NCBI GenBank assembly: GCA_037176705.1
Contig: CM073886.1
Span: 18,461,501-18,525,500, forward strand
DNA from: Molossus alvarezi
Taxonomy: Eukaryota; Chordata; Mammalia; Chiroptera; Molossidae
Direction of reading: 5' to 3'
Length of the DNA stretch: 64,000 bases
Below, in pieces: positions 47,160 through 57,190 of this stretch. The stretch's first letter is position 1. Each line of letters opens with the position of its first letter. The notes under the pieces were generated by a model. That model was given only the letters and a program-made list of their open reading frames with translations. It was not told where the DNA came from and made no database searches. Both the position numbers and the translations under genes were made by a program.

Positions 47160-47500
47160 ACTCATAGAAAGCGGGGTAGTTATCATTCATTCAGTGACTC
47201 TTGTACGCTGCTCTCCATTCGAGAGGGGCTGGATGCTGGTGGAGAACACGCAGATGTGATCCTCTGACCTTTTGGGGCATGTCATCTGGGGGAAACGATC
47301 CTGGTTCAGTAAACAGCGATAGCAATTACCATGTATGGTTCACGTGAGGCATGGACTAGAATCTTAAGAGAGAAACTAATTAGTGGAGGGTCTATTTAGA
47401 TAAGTTGGCCTGGAAAGATATTTTGGAAAAGTGATAATTAAGTTGACATTGGAAGGTTGAAAAGAATACAGCCACACAGAACACGGGGGATGGAGATGTG
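47160..47500 (-). mobile_element. L2 LINE 3' fragment
   Basis: TCATTCATTCAGTGACTC, GTGGAGAACACGCAGATGTG, TTGGCCTGGAAAGATATTTTGG and TAAGTTGACATTGGAAGG follow the reverse of the L2 3' end. Confidence 0.6.
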
Positions 47501-47749
47501 TGAGTGTTTGAGTATGTTTAAGACTGAATGGCGAATGCTGTGTCTAGGGCAGTCTTACGGAGCATGTGCGTCTCTGAAAGTGTTAAGTAGAGGTTTCCAT
47601 GATCAAACTCAGGGATGAGACTTTCTTTTAGCTCTTCAGTGTTACCTAAGGAATCCCATAAACACGGAAGAATTCTACCTGGGTGTTCTATGGAGATGGG
47701 GAGGGGTGCCTGTCATAGGTATAGTTTAAGAGCACCAGAGGGGGGATGA

Positions 47750-47872
47750 GATTGTCTTCTCATCTTGGCTTTGACAGTATTGACCAAGTATTCTTGGCAA
47801 GGGCACTCTGCCTACCAGAGTTCATTTGCCTCGTCTGTAAAAGGAGTGAGCTGACCTAGGTCACAGCGATGC
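47750..47872 (+). mobile_element. MIR fragment
   Basis: CTTGGCTTTGACAGTATTGACC, AGTATTCTTGGCAAGGGCAC, TTTGCCTCGTCTGTAAAAGG and AGTGAGCTGACCTAGG follow MIR order. Confidence 0.7.
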
Positions 47873-48600
47873 CATTTCCGATTGGTGGGTAGGAGCTCTG
47901 TCGAAAAAAGGGGTCTGAGGCCACTCATGATCTCTGTAATTGATTAGAGATGTCTGCCACGGATGCAGATGAGGAAGTCCTACTCTGCTATGTCCTATGG
48001 TTGCCATTCTCCGAGGGGCCTGCCATTTTCCACCACAATATTTTCTATGGCTTTTGCTGCTAATTGGAAAAATTTTGTAGCTTCCCAGCCTTGTGTTCCA
48101 ATTTTTAAAAAAGGAGCAATAATTGAAAACAATCAAGGAGGGGACTAAATACATCAAAACAATACTCTGCACGCTGGCCTCAGAGGACTCCAACAAAGCA
48201 AATCCTGCACGGGAGGGACGTGGGTTTGTGCTTCCCCGTTTGTAATTCATTAGTGTGATTAATGCACAAAGACCAATATTTCCTGAAATTCATAATTTGC
48301 CCCATTCCTCCGTGAGCATTGTGTTTCCCAGAATAATCATGCCGATCCATTTCCTTAAAAATGTATTGAATGCTTAAGTGCTCATTTTGTAAGGGTAGCC
48401 GCATAATTGGACACAGTGGGGAGACAGAAGGGAAGCGGTTTGCTTCCTTGGGGAAGGAGATGACATGTGAGTCCCCGCTGGATGGAATGGCACGCCGGGA
48501 GGGACCCCGTCTCTGTGCTGTGTCTCCAGGCAGAGTGCTCACAGGCTATTTATGGAATTAGAGCTGGAGGACGGGAGCTCGTTCTTAGATAAATGGAAGG
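47873..48600. other. Repeat-free candidate conserved non-coding elements
   Basis: No repeat signature over about 700 bp. TGCTGCTAATTGGAAAAATTT, TAATTCATTAGTGTGATTAATG, CACAAAGACCAATATTTCCTG and AGCCGCATAATTGG contain repeated homeodomain-like cores. Inference only. Confidence 0.4.
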
Positions 48601-49526
48601 CTTCTCTGGATTATAAAATGTAGGTTCTTTTGACTAATGGGACCAAAGAGGAGAAGAATGTTTTAGGTTTTTTCCTTCCTCTTCTTCCCCCAACAAGACA
48701 GCTCTTTGGTGATCCTGGTGATTTTACTACTGGGTTTCAGCTTCATGAAATCCCGGTGTGTATGCTGGTTTCTACCCACCGGCCTCTTGGCAGCCACTTG
48801 TAAAGCATCCCTGTCTTACCGTTGTGATCGGCTCTCTTGTTCTGTCGGTGTGCAGGACAGCATTCCCGTAGTTCTAGCCTTTGGAATTGGAACCAAGGAG
48901 GGAGATCCCGGTTGTTAGGTTGCAACACATTTGAGGTTCATGCTCTGCTATGTATCTGCATGCCTGTGAGTTCCTGTGTTTCTTCCATCCTGTTCTCATT
49001 TTCCAAAACAATCTGTCACACAGCGGCTGAGGGTCCGGGTCGGGGTTGCTTCCACCTGGATTGAGAAGAAACATCTGAGGTCAACCTGTTACAGTGTCCG
49101 CAGCGCTAACTATGGGAAAGGACTTCTGCATATTCAACACCCACAGCCTCTCCTATGAGCTGGGACGACATCACCATCACCGCCCTTTCCAGGAATTCAG
49201 CTTTGGAAAATCTCAGTGTCCTCAGGGCACTCATGCTGCCGAAACCCAGGGCGCCCTTCACGTTGAATTCTCCTAGGGTATGCCGGGACCCTGACACACC
49301 CTCCAGGGGCATGGGGATAGCTTACTGAAGGAGGCGAGGGCTGAGGTAGAAGAGATGAGGCTGGAAAGTAGGTACGGGCCAGATGACAAAGTACATACCG
49401 TATCGAGATGGAGTAGGACTTTTATCCCACATCTACCTAACATCAGCGGCATCTCAGAAGGCCCCCGCAGCCTCCGCTTAGTGCGCAAAGGCCAACACTG
49501 GAGGGAAGGCCAATGAAAAGACATGA
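48601..49526. other. Unique-looking DNA, nothing recognised
   Basis: Nothing was recognised. Confidence 0.45.
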
Positions 49527-49873
49527 CAGTGGTCCCCCCTTATCCACTCTGTCTCTTTCTGTGGTTTTACTTATCCGCAGTCAACCGTGGTCCAAAAATA
49601 TGGAATGGAAGATTCCGGAAGTAACCAATCCATACGTTTTTGAATTGCAATGTTTTGAGTAGTGTGATAAAATCTCATCTGTGTGACCTCATCTGCTCTG
49701 TCCTGCATGGATCACCCCTCTGTCCAGCAAGTCCGTGCCGTGCCTGTTAGTCCCTCAGTAACCTTTTCCGTTGTTGGATTGGCCGTCATGGCGGCGTCAC
49801 TGTGTTCAAGTCACCCTTATTTGACTTAACAATGGTCCCCATGTGCAATGGCCGTGACGCTGGCGATTCCAAT

Positions 49874-50750
49874 ATGCCCGGTGGAAGCCATAAACTGCTT
49901 TCTTTAAGCCAGAAGGTGAAAGTTCTCCACCTAATAAGGAATGAAACAAAAAATTGGTATGCTGAGGTCGCTGAGATCCGTGGTAAGAATGAATCTTGTA
50001 TCTGTGAAGTTATGAAGGAGGAAGAATCCTGTATCTGTGAAGTTATGAAGGAGGAAGAATCCTGCATCTGTGAAGTTATGAAGGAAGAAGAAGTTCGTGC
50101 TGGTTTTGCTGTCGCCCCTACACTGCAAACGTCCCAGCCAGAGCGCGTGGTGAGTGCTTAGTTAAGATGGCAAGGCATTGCCTTCGGGGGTGGGAGACAG
50201 GAACAGACACGGGTTCCAGGCAACGGCGTGTTGCACCGGACAGCACTGGGTCTACACAAAGCTCCAGGAAGGGATCCCCAGAAAGATGGGACACCACACC
50301 ATTTACTGCAGCTAAGAAAGGCTTACACGGATTCAGGAACAGGTTTGGACTGAAAAATAGAAAAATTCCTGGAGAGGCTGCGTCTGCCTGTGAGGAAGCT
50401 GCTGCCACATTTCCGGCAGAGCTCAAGAGACTGATGATGGAGAAAGGGTACCATCCAAGCAAGTCTTCAATTGCGATGGAACCAGACTCTTCTGGAAGAA
50501 GATGCCAATAAAACCTACGCTCATAAAGTGCACAGGAGGCGCCGACTACATGGAAGGGCAGATCAGCTCTGGTGCTATGTGGCAATGTCACTGGGTTTAT
50601 GACCAAGCCGGGCATAGTGTCCCGTTGAAGAACTCATACATTCTCAAAAACAAAAGCAAAAATGACCTACCTGGTTCTCTCAGCATCATAAGAAAGAATG
50701 ATCGACAGCCACTTTGTTTATGGAATGGCTCCATCTCTGAATCACAAAAA
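49874..50750 (+). pseudogene. Broken Tigger transposase (CENP-B-type HTH, start of DDE domain)
   Basis: Read from the ATG at 49874 the frame gives LLSLSQKVKVLHLIRNETKNW and AEVAEIRGKNES (first helix-turn-helix), then REV/EEVRAGFAVAPT and a stop at 50161. After a frame break at about 50167-50270 it continues FTAAKKGLHGFRNRFGLK (second HTH), GEAASACEEAAATFPAEL and EKGYHP, shifts again near 50465 into the FNCDGT and LFWKKMP block (start of the catalytic domain), and decays. The acidic catalytic triad is incomplete. The protein normally binds the TIRs and cuts at TA sites. Confidence 0.88.
49991..50089 (+). repeat. 33-bp unit repeated three times inside the transposase
   Basis: Units at 49991-50023, 50024-50056 and 50057-50089, differing at only a few bases. 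Each encodes ESCICEVMKEE in frame, so the recognition helix region of the first HTH is triplicated. Confidence 0.97.
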
Positions 50751-50909
50751 GGGTGAGGGCAGTTCAAGAAGATATCTTGAGAGAGAGAGCACATTTATAT
50801 AACTTTTATCACAGCACATTGCTATAATTATTGTATTATTAGTTATTGGTTAATCTCTTACTGTGCCTAATTTATAAATCCAACTTTATCTTAAGAATAC
50901 ATGTATAGG

Positions 50910-51129
50910 GCCCGGCTGGTGTGGCTTAGTGGATTGAGCCTCAACCCATGGACCGAGAGGCCACGGTTTGATTCCTGGTCAGGGCATATGCCCTGGGTTT
51001 CAGGCTAGATCCCCAGTAGGGCATGTGCAGGAGGCAGCCGATCGATGTTTCTCTCTCACATCAATGTTTCTATCTCTCTTTTCCCCTTCCTTTCTCTCTA
51101 AAAAAATCAATAAAAACATATTTTTAAAA
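50910..51129 (+). mobile_element. Ves SINE inside the Tigger element
   Basis: GCCCGGCTGGTGTGGCTTAG, B box GGTTTGATTCC, CCGATCGATG, CT run and AAAAACATATTTTT tail. TSD aagaatacatgtRtagg at 50893-50909 and 51130-51146, one mismatch. Confidence 0.97.
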
Positions 51130-51399
51130 AAGAATACATGTGTAGGAAAAAACATAGCATATATAGGGTTTGGTACTATCCGCGGTTTCAGGCATCCACT
51201 GGAGGTCTTGGAACATATCCTCTGTGGATAAGGGGCAACTACTGTATTGAAATAAGGTTTCCTTTCTGTTGACTTCTCACGTCCATGGTTAGCACCGCCC
51301 TGGGGAAAGCCAGCACTCCCTTTGCGTGGATGATTATAATGAGCTCTTAATGAACCCCATGCTTCCCGATTGCCCCCAGTTCTCCACAGTGCCACTTGA

Positions 51400-51950
51400 G
51401 TAGTCTGATCATGTCACCCCATACGACACCCTTTGGGGATCAGGAGTTCACACTGCGACAGAAAGCCTGCGTGGCAGCAAGGCCTGGCAAGGTTTAGACC
51501 ACTCACACTGCCTCCACCACCTTGACCTTTGTTTCTCTCCTCCACATTCTCTGCACTACAGGTTCTCACTCTCACTGGAACTCCCCAAACCCTTGTATGC
51601 CCCCACCAACCATCACCGCACACTTAGCTAGCTGGGTCAATTGCTGTTTAACACCCCCTCCTCCATTTCCTGCCCTGTGTCCTTCCTCCGGTGTGACACC
51701 ATCTATGTCCCTCCTACCTGCTGTCTATCAAAATACCAAGGATCGCTCCTTTCTAGCATGTATCTCAGTTGTAAGTTTACGTGTATTCCTAGGATTCTTT
51801 GATTGCCATCTATTTTTCTAGTAAAACTGGAAGTTCCATGAGGGTAGGGCTATTTTTATTGGTCCATCATGTATCCTCCTTCATGAAATCACACATTGTC
51901 TGGTAACAGCATTCAGAAATATTTTTGAGTGAGTGAATAAGAGACAAGGG
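51400..51950 (+). mobile_element. L2 LINE 3' end
   Basis: GATCATGTCACCCCATACG, CTTCCTCCGGTGTGACACC, TAGTAAAACTGGAAGTTCC, ATGAGGGTAGGGCTATTTTT and AATATTTTTGAGTGAGTGAA follow the L2 3' region and tail. Confidence 0.75.
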
Positions 51951-52027
51951 AAATCTATATAAAGGTGTCAAGAGGAGGACCAGAGAAATGTGATGGATTT
52001 GTGGGAGTGGCATTTTGATTTTTTTAA

Positions 52028-52233
52028 CATGTTTTTATTGATTTTTTTTTTTTTTTTTTTTTAGGGAGAGAGAGATGGAAACATTGATGTGAGAGAGAAA
52101 CATAGATCACTACCTCTTGCACGCCCCCTACTGGGGATCAAGCCCGCAACCCTGGGCATGTGCTCTGACTGGGAATCTAATTGGGACCTCACAGTCCATG
52201 GATGCTCAATCCACTGAGCCACACCAGCTGGGC
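52028..52233 (-). mobile_element. Ves SINE
   Basis: T-rich left end with a T20 run, GAGAGAGAGATGGAAAC, GGGGATCAAGCCCGCAACC and head complement ACTGAGCCACACCAGC. TSD near tgattYttaa on both sides. Confidence 0.93.
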
Positions 52234-52244
52234 TGATTTCTTAA

Positions 52245-52665
52245 ATGGTACAGAGAATAGCTGGGTTTTACCTGGGTGACTGAGTAGAAGCATTCTACTC
52301 TACCTCTAACCAAACCCAGGGCGTCCAATATTTATGACTGCAAAAGGATGACTTACCCAGATCTTTCCTCAAACAGGTGAAATGTTTAACCAGTGCTTTG
52401 AATTTCCCTTTGTTATGCCTGAGCCATAATAATGGCAGTCATTAAAATCTGAATGCTTTTATTGTAAACGTATCTTCCTGTAGATTTTGCTCCGTGTTCT
52501 CTCTTTGTTATCTTGCTAAAACAGAAGCATGTTGTTTTGAAAAGTGACTTTCATGAAATTACTGCATTTGAAGGTGAAAGTAAAACCTGCTTCCTCCCCG
52601 TGGAAGAAGTTTGTGAGAAAGAACGTGGGCAATGCTGAGTGGCTGAGTGTTCTTTTTTTTGGCTA
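52245..52665. other. Unique-looking DNA, nothing recognised
   Basis: Nothing was recognised. Confidence 0.45.
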
Positions 52666-52669
52666 GACC

Positions 52670-52840
52670 TGACTCATCCAGTTACTACCAGGTAACCTGG
52701 GCAGGTCTCTTACCTCTCAGTCCACTTTTATCAGTTGTGAAACCAGAATATAAGTACTTACCATACAGGGTTGTTGGGATTTAGGAGTGTCTGCAATGTG
52801 CCTGGCACTTAGAAGGCATCAAACTATTGCGTTTACAGTG
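52670..52840 (+). mobile_element. MIR fragment
   Basis: GGTAACCTGGGCAGGTCTC, CTTACCTCTCAGTCC, ACCATACAGGGTTGTTGGG and GTGCCTGGCACTTAGAAGG follow the MIR second half. Confidence 0.8.
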
Positions 52841-52844
52841 ATGG

Positions 52845-53180
52845 TATTAGGTCTGTAGCATGAAACTGTGGTGCAGCAAAGTGGTATATAGGGGAGGTTT
52901 TAACTCTCTGAGAAACTCCCTCTTCCGATTTGCTCTCAGTGTAGGAATGTTTGCAGATTACAAGTACCCAGCAGCTCATCTCATTACCTTAGAATTGCCT
53001 TCCTTCCTGATGCCAGCAAATTTAAATAGTGACTCACCTTACGGGATGCCACCTGGCTTGGTGAAAATCAACAGAAGATAAAAGAAGACCTTCAACTGTG
53101 CTTTGTTTTGTTTTCTTATCTCCAAGTCCTTTCCATAGTGTTCAAGACTTGGATCAGGTGTTACTAAGTGTATAGTACCT
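52845..53180. other. Unique-looking DNA, nothing recognised
   Basis: Nothing was recognised. Confidence 0.45.
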
Positions 53181-53185
53181 ATTCT

Positions 53186-53465
53186 CATCCCTGACTTCAA
53201 GTTAAAATCAAGTGGGGAGAGTTTTAAACGCTATCAAAGCTTGGCCCCAATTTACACCAATGAAAAAGAGGCCCCAAGCCCTGGCCTGTTCGGCTCAGCG
53301 GTTGGAGCATCGGTCTGCGGACCAGAGAGTCTCAGATTCGGTTCCCGCTAAGGGCATGTACCAAAAAATGAAAAGAGGCCCCAAAGTTGTGTGCCCAGGC
53401 ATCCTTGTTTGGTTAAAAGCTCCCTAGGTGGGTGATTCTGATATGCAGTTAGAAGGGAGAACCTC
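53186..53465. mobile_element. MER5A-like hAT MITE split by a head-only Ves
   Basis: TCATCCCTGACTTCAAG, AAATCAAGTGGGGAGAGTTT and CAGGCATCC, then after the insert TTAAAAGCTCCCTAGGTGGG and TGATTCTGATATGCAG match MER5A halves. Confidence 0.7.
53278..53366 (+). mobile_element. Head-only Ves SINE (85 nt plus A tail)
   Basis: GCCCTGGCCTGTTCGGCTCAG, B box GATTCGGTTCC, ending GGGCATGTACC at 53362, then A6. The CT-rich middle, second half and hairpin tail are absent. TSD aatgaaaaRaggccccaa at 53259-53277 and about 53367-53384 shows a completed insertion. Confidence 0.93.
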
Positions 53466-53667
53466 TGATCTAAATGAAGCTTATCCTCAACTCCACTCGG
53501 TTCCCACACTCAGCCCTATGAGGGTATATAGCTTTCAACCACAATATTTCTTATTTGTTGATTGGAATGCATGAACAAATATGATGAATGAATGAATACC
53601 CCCTGCCTAGGTTACTAAATAATAGTCATCTTGCATTTTGCTGTGATGGTCAATCTCCCTGAGTCTT

Positions 53668-53772
53668 TCTTTTTTTTTTTTTTTTTTGGTACATGCCCCT
53701 AGCAGGAACCAAACTCAGGACTCTCTGGTCTGCAAGCCAACGCTCCAACCGCTGAGCCAAACTGGCCAGGGC
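53668..53772 (-). mobile_element. Head-only Ves SINE (85 nt plus A tail)
   Basis: Same layout on the minus strand: head at 53772 down to 53688, ending GGGGCATGTACC, then an A-rich tail (T run at 53671-53687). Perfect 17-bp TSD caatctccctgagtctt at 53651-53667 and 53773-53789. The body is again exactly 85 nt. Confidence 0.93.
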
Positions 53773-53789
53773 CAATCTCCCTGAGTCTT

Positions 53790-54472
53790 AAAGTCTGTGT
53801 CAGGGTAATTTCTGTGGACCAACAGCACCTAACATGGTGCCTTAGAGAGAGTACACATTCTAAATACCTGTCACCTAAGGGACAGCTTTATAATGAATAA
53901 CTGTCACATGACAAAAAGATTTATGGAGTCCACCTGTTAAGAATAAATTACTCTTCTCCGCCTGACTCTAAAAGTTCTTTTTCTTTCTGTGATTTTGAGT
54001 AAATAAACATTTTTTTATTTGTAATAAATATACGTACATCAATGGTCTATACAGGTGCTGATTGTCTCTGAGCCTGCTGATGATGGTTCTGTAGCTTGGC
54101 TCAATGTAACCACTGGGTGGGGTGAGGAGGACCACTTGCGCTCCAAGTCGCGCCATGCAGGACACTGGAGTGAGTTTGCCTGTTCTTCCTGCCTGTGACA
54201 CCCCTGACCCTTTAAGCACGAAGTCTCCATCCCACACTTTGGTCCACCTTTCAGTCTTTTCATGATCTTATACTTTGTTTGGAGGTACAAACTCCTGCTA
54301 AAACTTACCCAGACCTTCCCTCAAGGTGAACCTTGCTAGATTATCTGCTGCTGCTCCCAATTACTGTTGACTCCATTTGCTGTGATTTTCCCCCCTAAAA
54401 ATATGCCATTGCTTTAGGGGAAGGACTTCACTTTCCCAGAGCAGCAGGGTCCCAGGGACTTACAACTCTTAC
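53790..54472. other. Unique-looking DNA, nothing recognised
   Basis: Nothing was recognised. Confidence 0.45.
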
Positions 54473-54484
54473 TTGGGCATTTTT

Positions 54485-54721
54485 TTTTTTTACCCTTACC
54501 TGAGGACATTTTTCCATTTTTTGTTCAGGTAGAGTGAGAGGGAGAAAGAGAGAGAAACATATACGTGAAAGGGACACATCGAGTGGCTGCCACCTGCACG
54601 GCCAACCAGGGCCGGGGACAAACTGCAACCGAGGTACATGCCCTTAGCGGGAACCAAACCCAGATCTCTGTGGACCGCAGGCCGACGCTCTAACTGCTGA
54701 GCCAAACCGGCCAGGGCGCAT
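54485..54721 (-). mobile_element. Ves SINE, CCTCGGGTGAGG-tail class
   Basis: CCTTACCTGAGGACATTTTTCC tail motif, GA-rich middle and head complement AACCGGCCAGGGC. TSD ttgggcattttt at 54473-54484 and 54722-54733. Confidence 0.95.
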
Positions 54722-54733
54722 TTGGGCATTTTT

Positions 54734-55285
54734 ATTCCAGTTGGTCAAACTCCAACTCTGTCTTGATTAGCCTGAGTTTTGCAGTCAGAAATATGCAAAT
54801 AACATGCAGTTTTTTCTGTCTCATTTTGCTTATATCTTGAGTTCCTGGTGACCTCTATATGTCCATTGTGTTCGGTGACTTTGCACATTTTTCTGCTACC
54901 AATTCATCCTGATGGCTTTTCCTTTTCCAGTACAATAGATCCTCCTCTGTCCCCTCCTCTGCTCAGCTCTTCCCGTTCCACAGTAGGACTTATTGCGGTC
55001 AGTGTGCACACCACATCTCACATCCCTGCTTGTCCACCTTGGAGACAGAAGTGAATCTCAACAGCCCTAGAACATAATGATAAATGAAGAGAAGTCCCAG
55101 TACCCAACTCCACTAGGACCAATAAAAGGAAATAGGCAAAATAAGAAAATCTCTGTCGGGCAGCGTTGAAGTGTCCAGCGAAGCCACGTCTATCCTTTAC
55201 CAAGTGGAGTTAGTTAGCCTATGACTGCTGGAATGTTGCCGGCACAGCTGTTGTTTTCCACATGGTGGGGGACTTTAAAAAAATT
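54734..55285. other. Unique-looking DNA, nothing recognised
   Basis: Nothing was recognised. Confidence 0.45.
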
Positions 55286-55530
55286 GTTAGTCCTCACCTG
55301 AGGATACTTTTCCATTGATTTTTTTAAAGAGAGAGTGGAAGGGAGGGAGGGAGAGAGAGAGAAACATCCATGAGAGAGAGAGACACATTGATTGGTTGCC
55401 TCCCACACAACCCCTATTGGGACCAGGATTGAACCTGCAACCCAGGTTCGAGCCCTTGACTGGGAATTGAACCCAAGACCCTTCAGTCCACAGGATGATG
55501 CTCCAACTGCTGAGCCAAATCAGCCAGGGC
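55286..55530 (-). mobile_element. Ves SINE, CCTCAGGTGAGG-tail class
   Basis: TCCTCACCTGAGGATAC tail motif at about 55292, GA-rich region, and GAACCTGCAACCCAGG and AGCCAAATCAGCCAGGGC at the right. TSD unclear, A/T-rich. Confidence 0.9.
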
Positions 55531-55539
55531 AAAAATAAA

Positions 55540-55935
55540 TTTTTCTTTAATGACCATTTGCAACAGTTTGTATTATGCTAAGTGAAATAAGTCAGACAGA
55601 CAAAGACAAATATCATATAAAGTCACTTATATGTGGGATGTAAAGGACAAAATAAACACACAAGCAAAATAGAAACAAACCCATAGACACTGATGGTTTG
55701 CCAGACGGGAGGTCGATTGAGGGGATGAGTGAACAAAGCTGCCAGGATTAAGAAGTACTAATTGGTAGTTACAAATCAGTCACAGGGATGTAAAGTACAG
55801 CATAGGGAATATAGCCAACAATATTGTAATAACCATGTATGGTGTCAGGTAAGTACTAGACTTCATGAGTTATATAAATGTCTAATCACTATGTTGCACA
55901 CCCATAAACTAATAAAATATTGAACGTCAACTGTA
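55540..55935 (+). mobile_element. L1 3' end
   Basis: TATTATGCTAAGTGAAATAAG, TCAGACAGACAAAGAC, TATCATATAAAGTCACTTATATG and CACCCATAAACTAATAAAAT match a mammalian L1 ORF2-end and 3' UTR. 5' truncated. Confidence 0.8.
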
Positions 55936-56850
55936 AAATGTGGAAGATCGAACATACTATTGCAAACATTGAATATCACTTTACAGGTTATCCCATGGTA
56001 GTTAATAATTGTCATAATCAGATTGCTGCCAAAAATAGAAGCTATAAATAGCCAAAAATTAACCAACCAACCAATCAAATAAACAAACCCCCCAAAAACA
56101 AACCAAAACAGACATGACTATTGCAGATTCTTTTAAAGGTTACAAGTAATTTCTATGAGCAATACACAGCTCTTAGATGGTACAAATCTATACTCCCAGC
56201 TCCTGAAGTAAACAGCCTGAGAATTAGAATGCTCCCAAAGACAAGGAGTTAAATAGAGTCGCAGCTACAGGATGGCCATTATATTAAGTAATTTAATGAA
56301 CACTGATACAGAGGAAATAAATCAAAGGCAAACAATCAACACCAATCAAGGAAGCTGAGCATTTCAGGCACTTAAAATGTATTAGATGAGTGTTTCAATC
56401 ACAGTGGGTACTTTTTCACAAACTCTCTTAATCAGCTAGCATCATTCTCAACAGTGTGGCCCATGCATGTACATACGGTGATCTGACAAAAGCTGGATGG
56501 TCCATTGACACATGAACACTATCAGGAATGGAAATTTTGCTCAAGGTTTTCACAGCATAAACAATGGAAGACACATTGGGAAAGGTCAATGAAAGTCCAT
56601 TTTAGAACAAAGATAATAATATTTTGCAATTGTCAAAAATTTCAATATGGACATACTCACCCCATACTCAGCCCATTGTTTTGTATCTTGCTTTTGGTAT
56701 TTAGTTCTCTCTCATGAAGATCTTCCTGGATAGGTCTGCATTCTGCTCAAGGGTTACATAGCATTTACTGTGTGAGTCTATTATCATTTATGTAACCACT
56801 CCCTAGTAAGGCATTTAGATGATGTCCAGTTTGGGGGACTATTCTTTCTT
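55936..56850. other. Unique-looking DNA, nothing recognised
   Basis: Nothing was recognised. Confidence 0.45.
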
Positions 56851-56851
56851 G

Positions 56852-56852
<1 letters not shown>

Positions 56853-56891
<39 letters not shown>
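56853..56891. repeat. (AC)n microsatellite
   Basis: About 19 AC units; a second, shorter AC array lies at 56972-56990. Confidence 0.97.
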
Positions 56892-56894
<3 letters not shown>

Positions 56895-57049
56895 GAATAT
56901 AAATTTGGAATTATTTGAGATTTTAAAAGCCAAAATACTTGGATTCCAAGTATTTATTCTAAATTTCCAAGTACACACACACACACACATACAGCATGCA
57001 GTCTTGTACTTTTCCATTTTACATATATTGCTTTATCGAATTCTCATTT

Positions 57050-57190
57050 AAGTATTTGCATTGCATCAGTTTTAGGCTATGACACTGAGGAACAGAGAGG
57101 TTATTTGTGAGAAGTCACCCAGATAATAAACAAAGGAGCCTCCTTTGAAACACAGGCTTCCTTTCCATTTTGACTTTAATCAGTGTGCTA
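57050..57190 (+). mobile_element. MIR fragment
   Basis: TGACACTGAGGAACAGAGAGG, TTATTTGTGAGAAGTCACCC and GAAACACAGGCTTCC follow the MIR core. Confidence 0.75.

Larger units (their letters stand above)
49527..51244 (+). mobile_element. Tigger1-like pogo-type DNA transposon, internally deleted
   Basis: Left end CAGTGGTCCCCCCTTATCC; right end, read inward, CAGTAGTTGCCCCTTATCC. TA follows at 51245-51246; the left flank reads GA instead of TA. It carries 5' and central transposase pieces, a MER2-like 3' end and a nested SINE. Without the SINE it is about 1.48 kb, shorter than an autonomous Tigger, so the 3' half of the transposase is largely lost. Confidence 0.9.
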
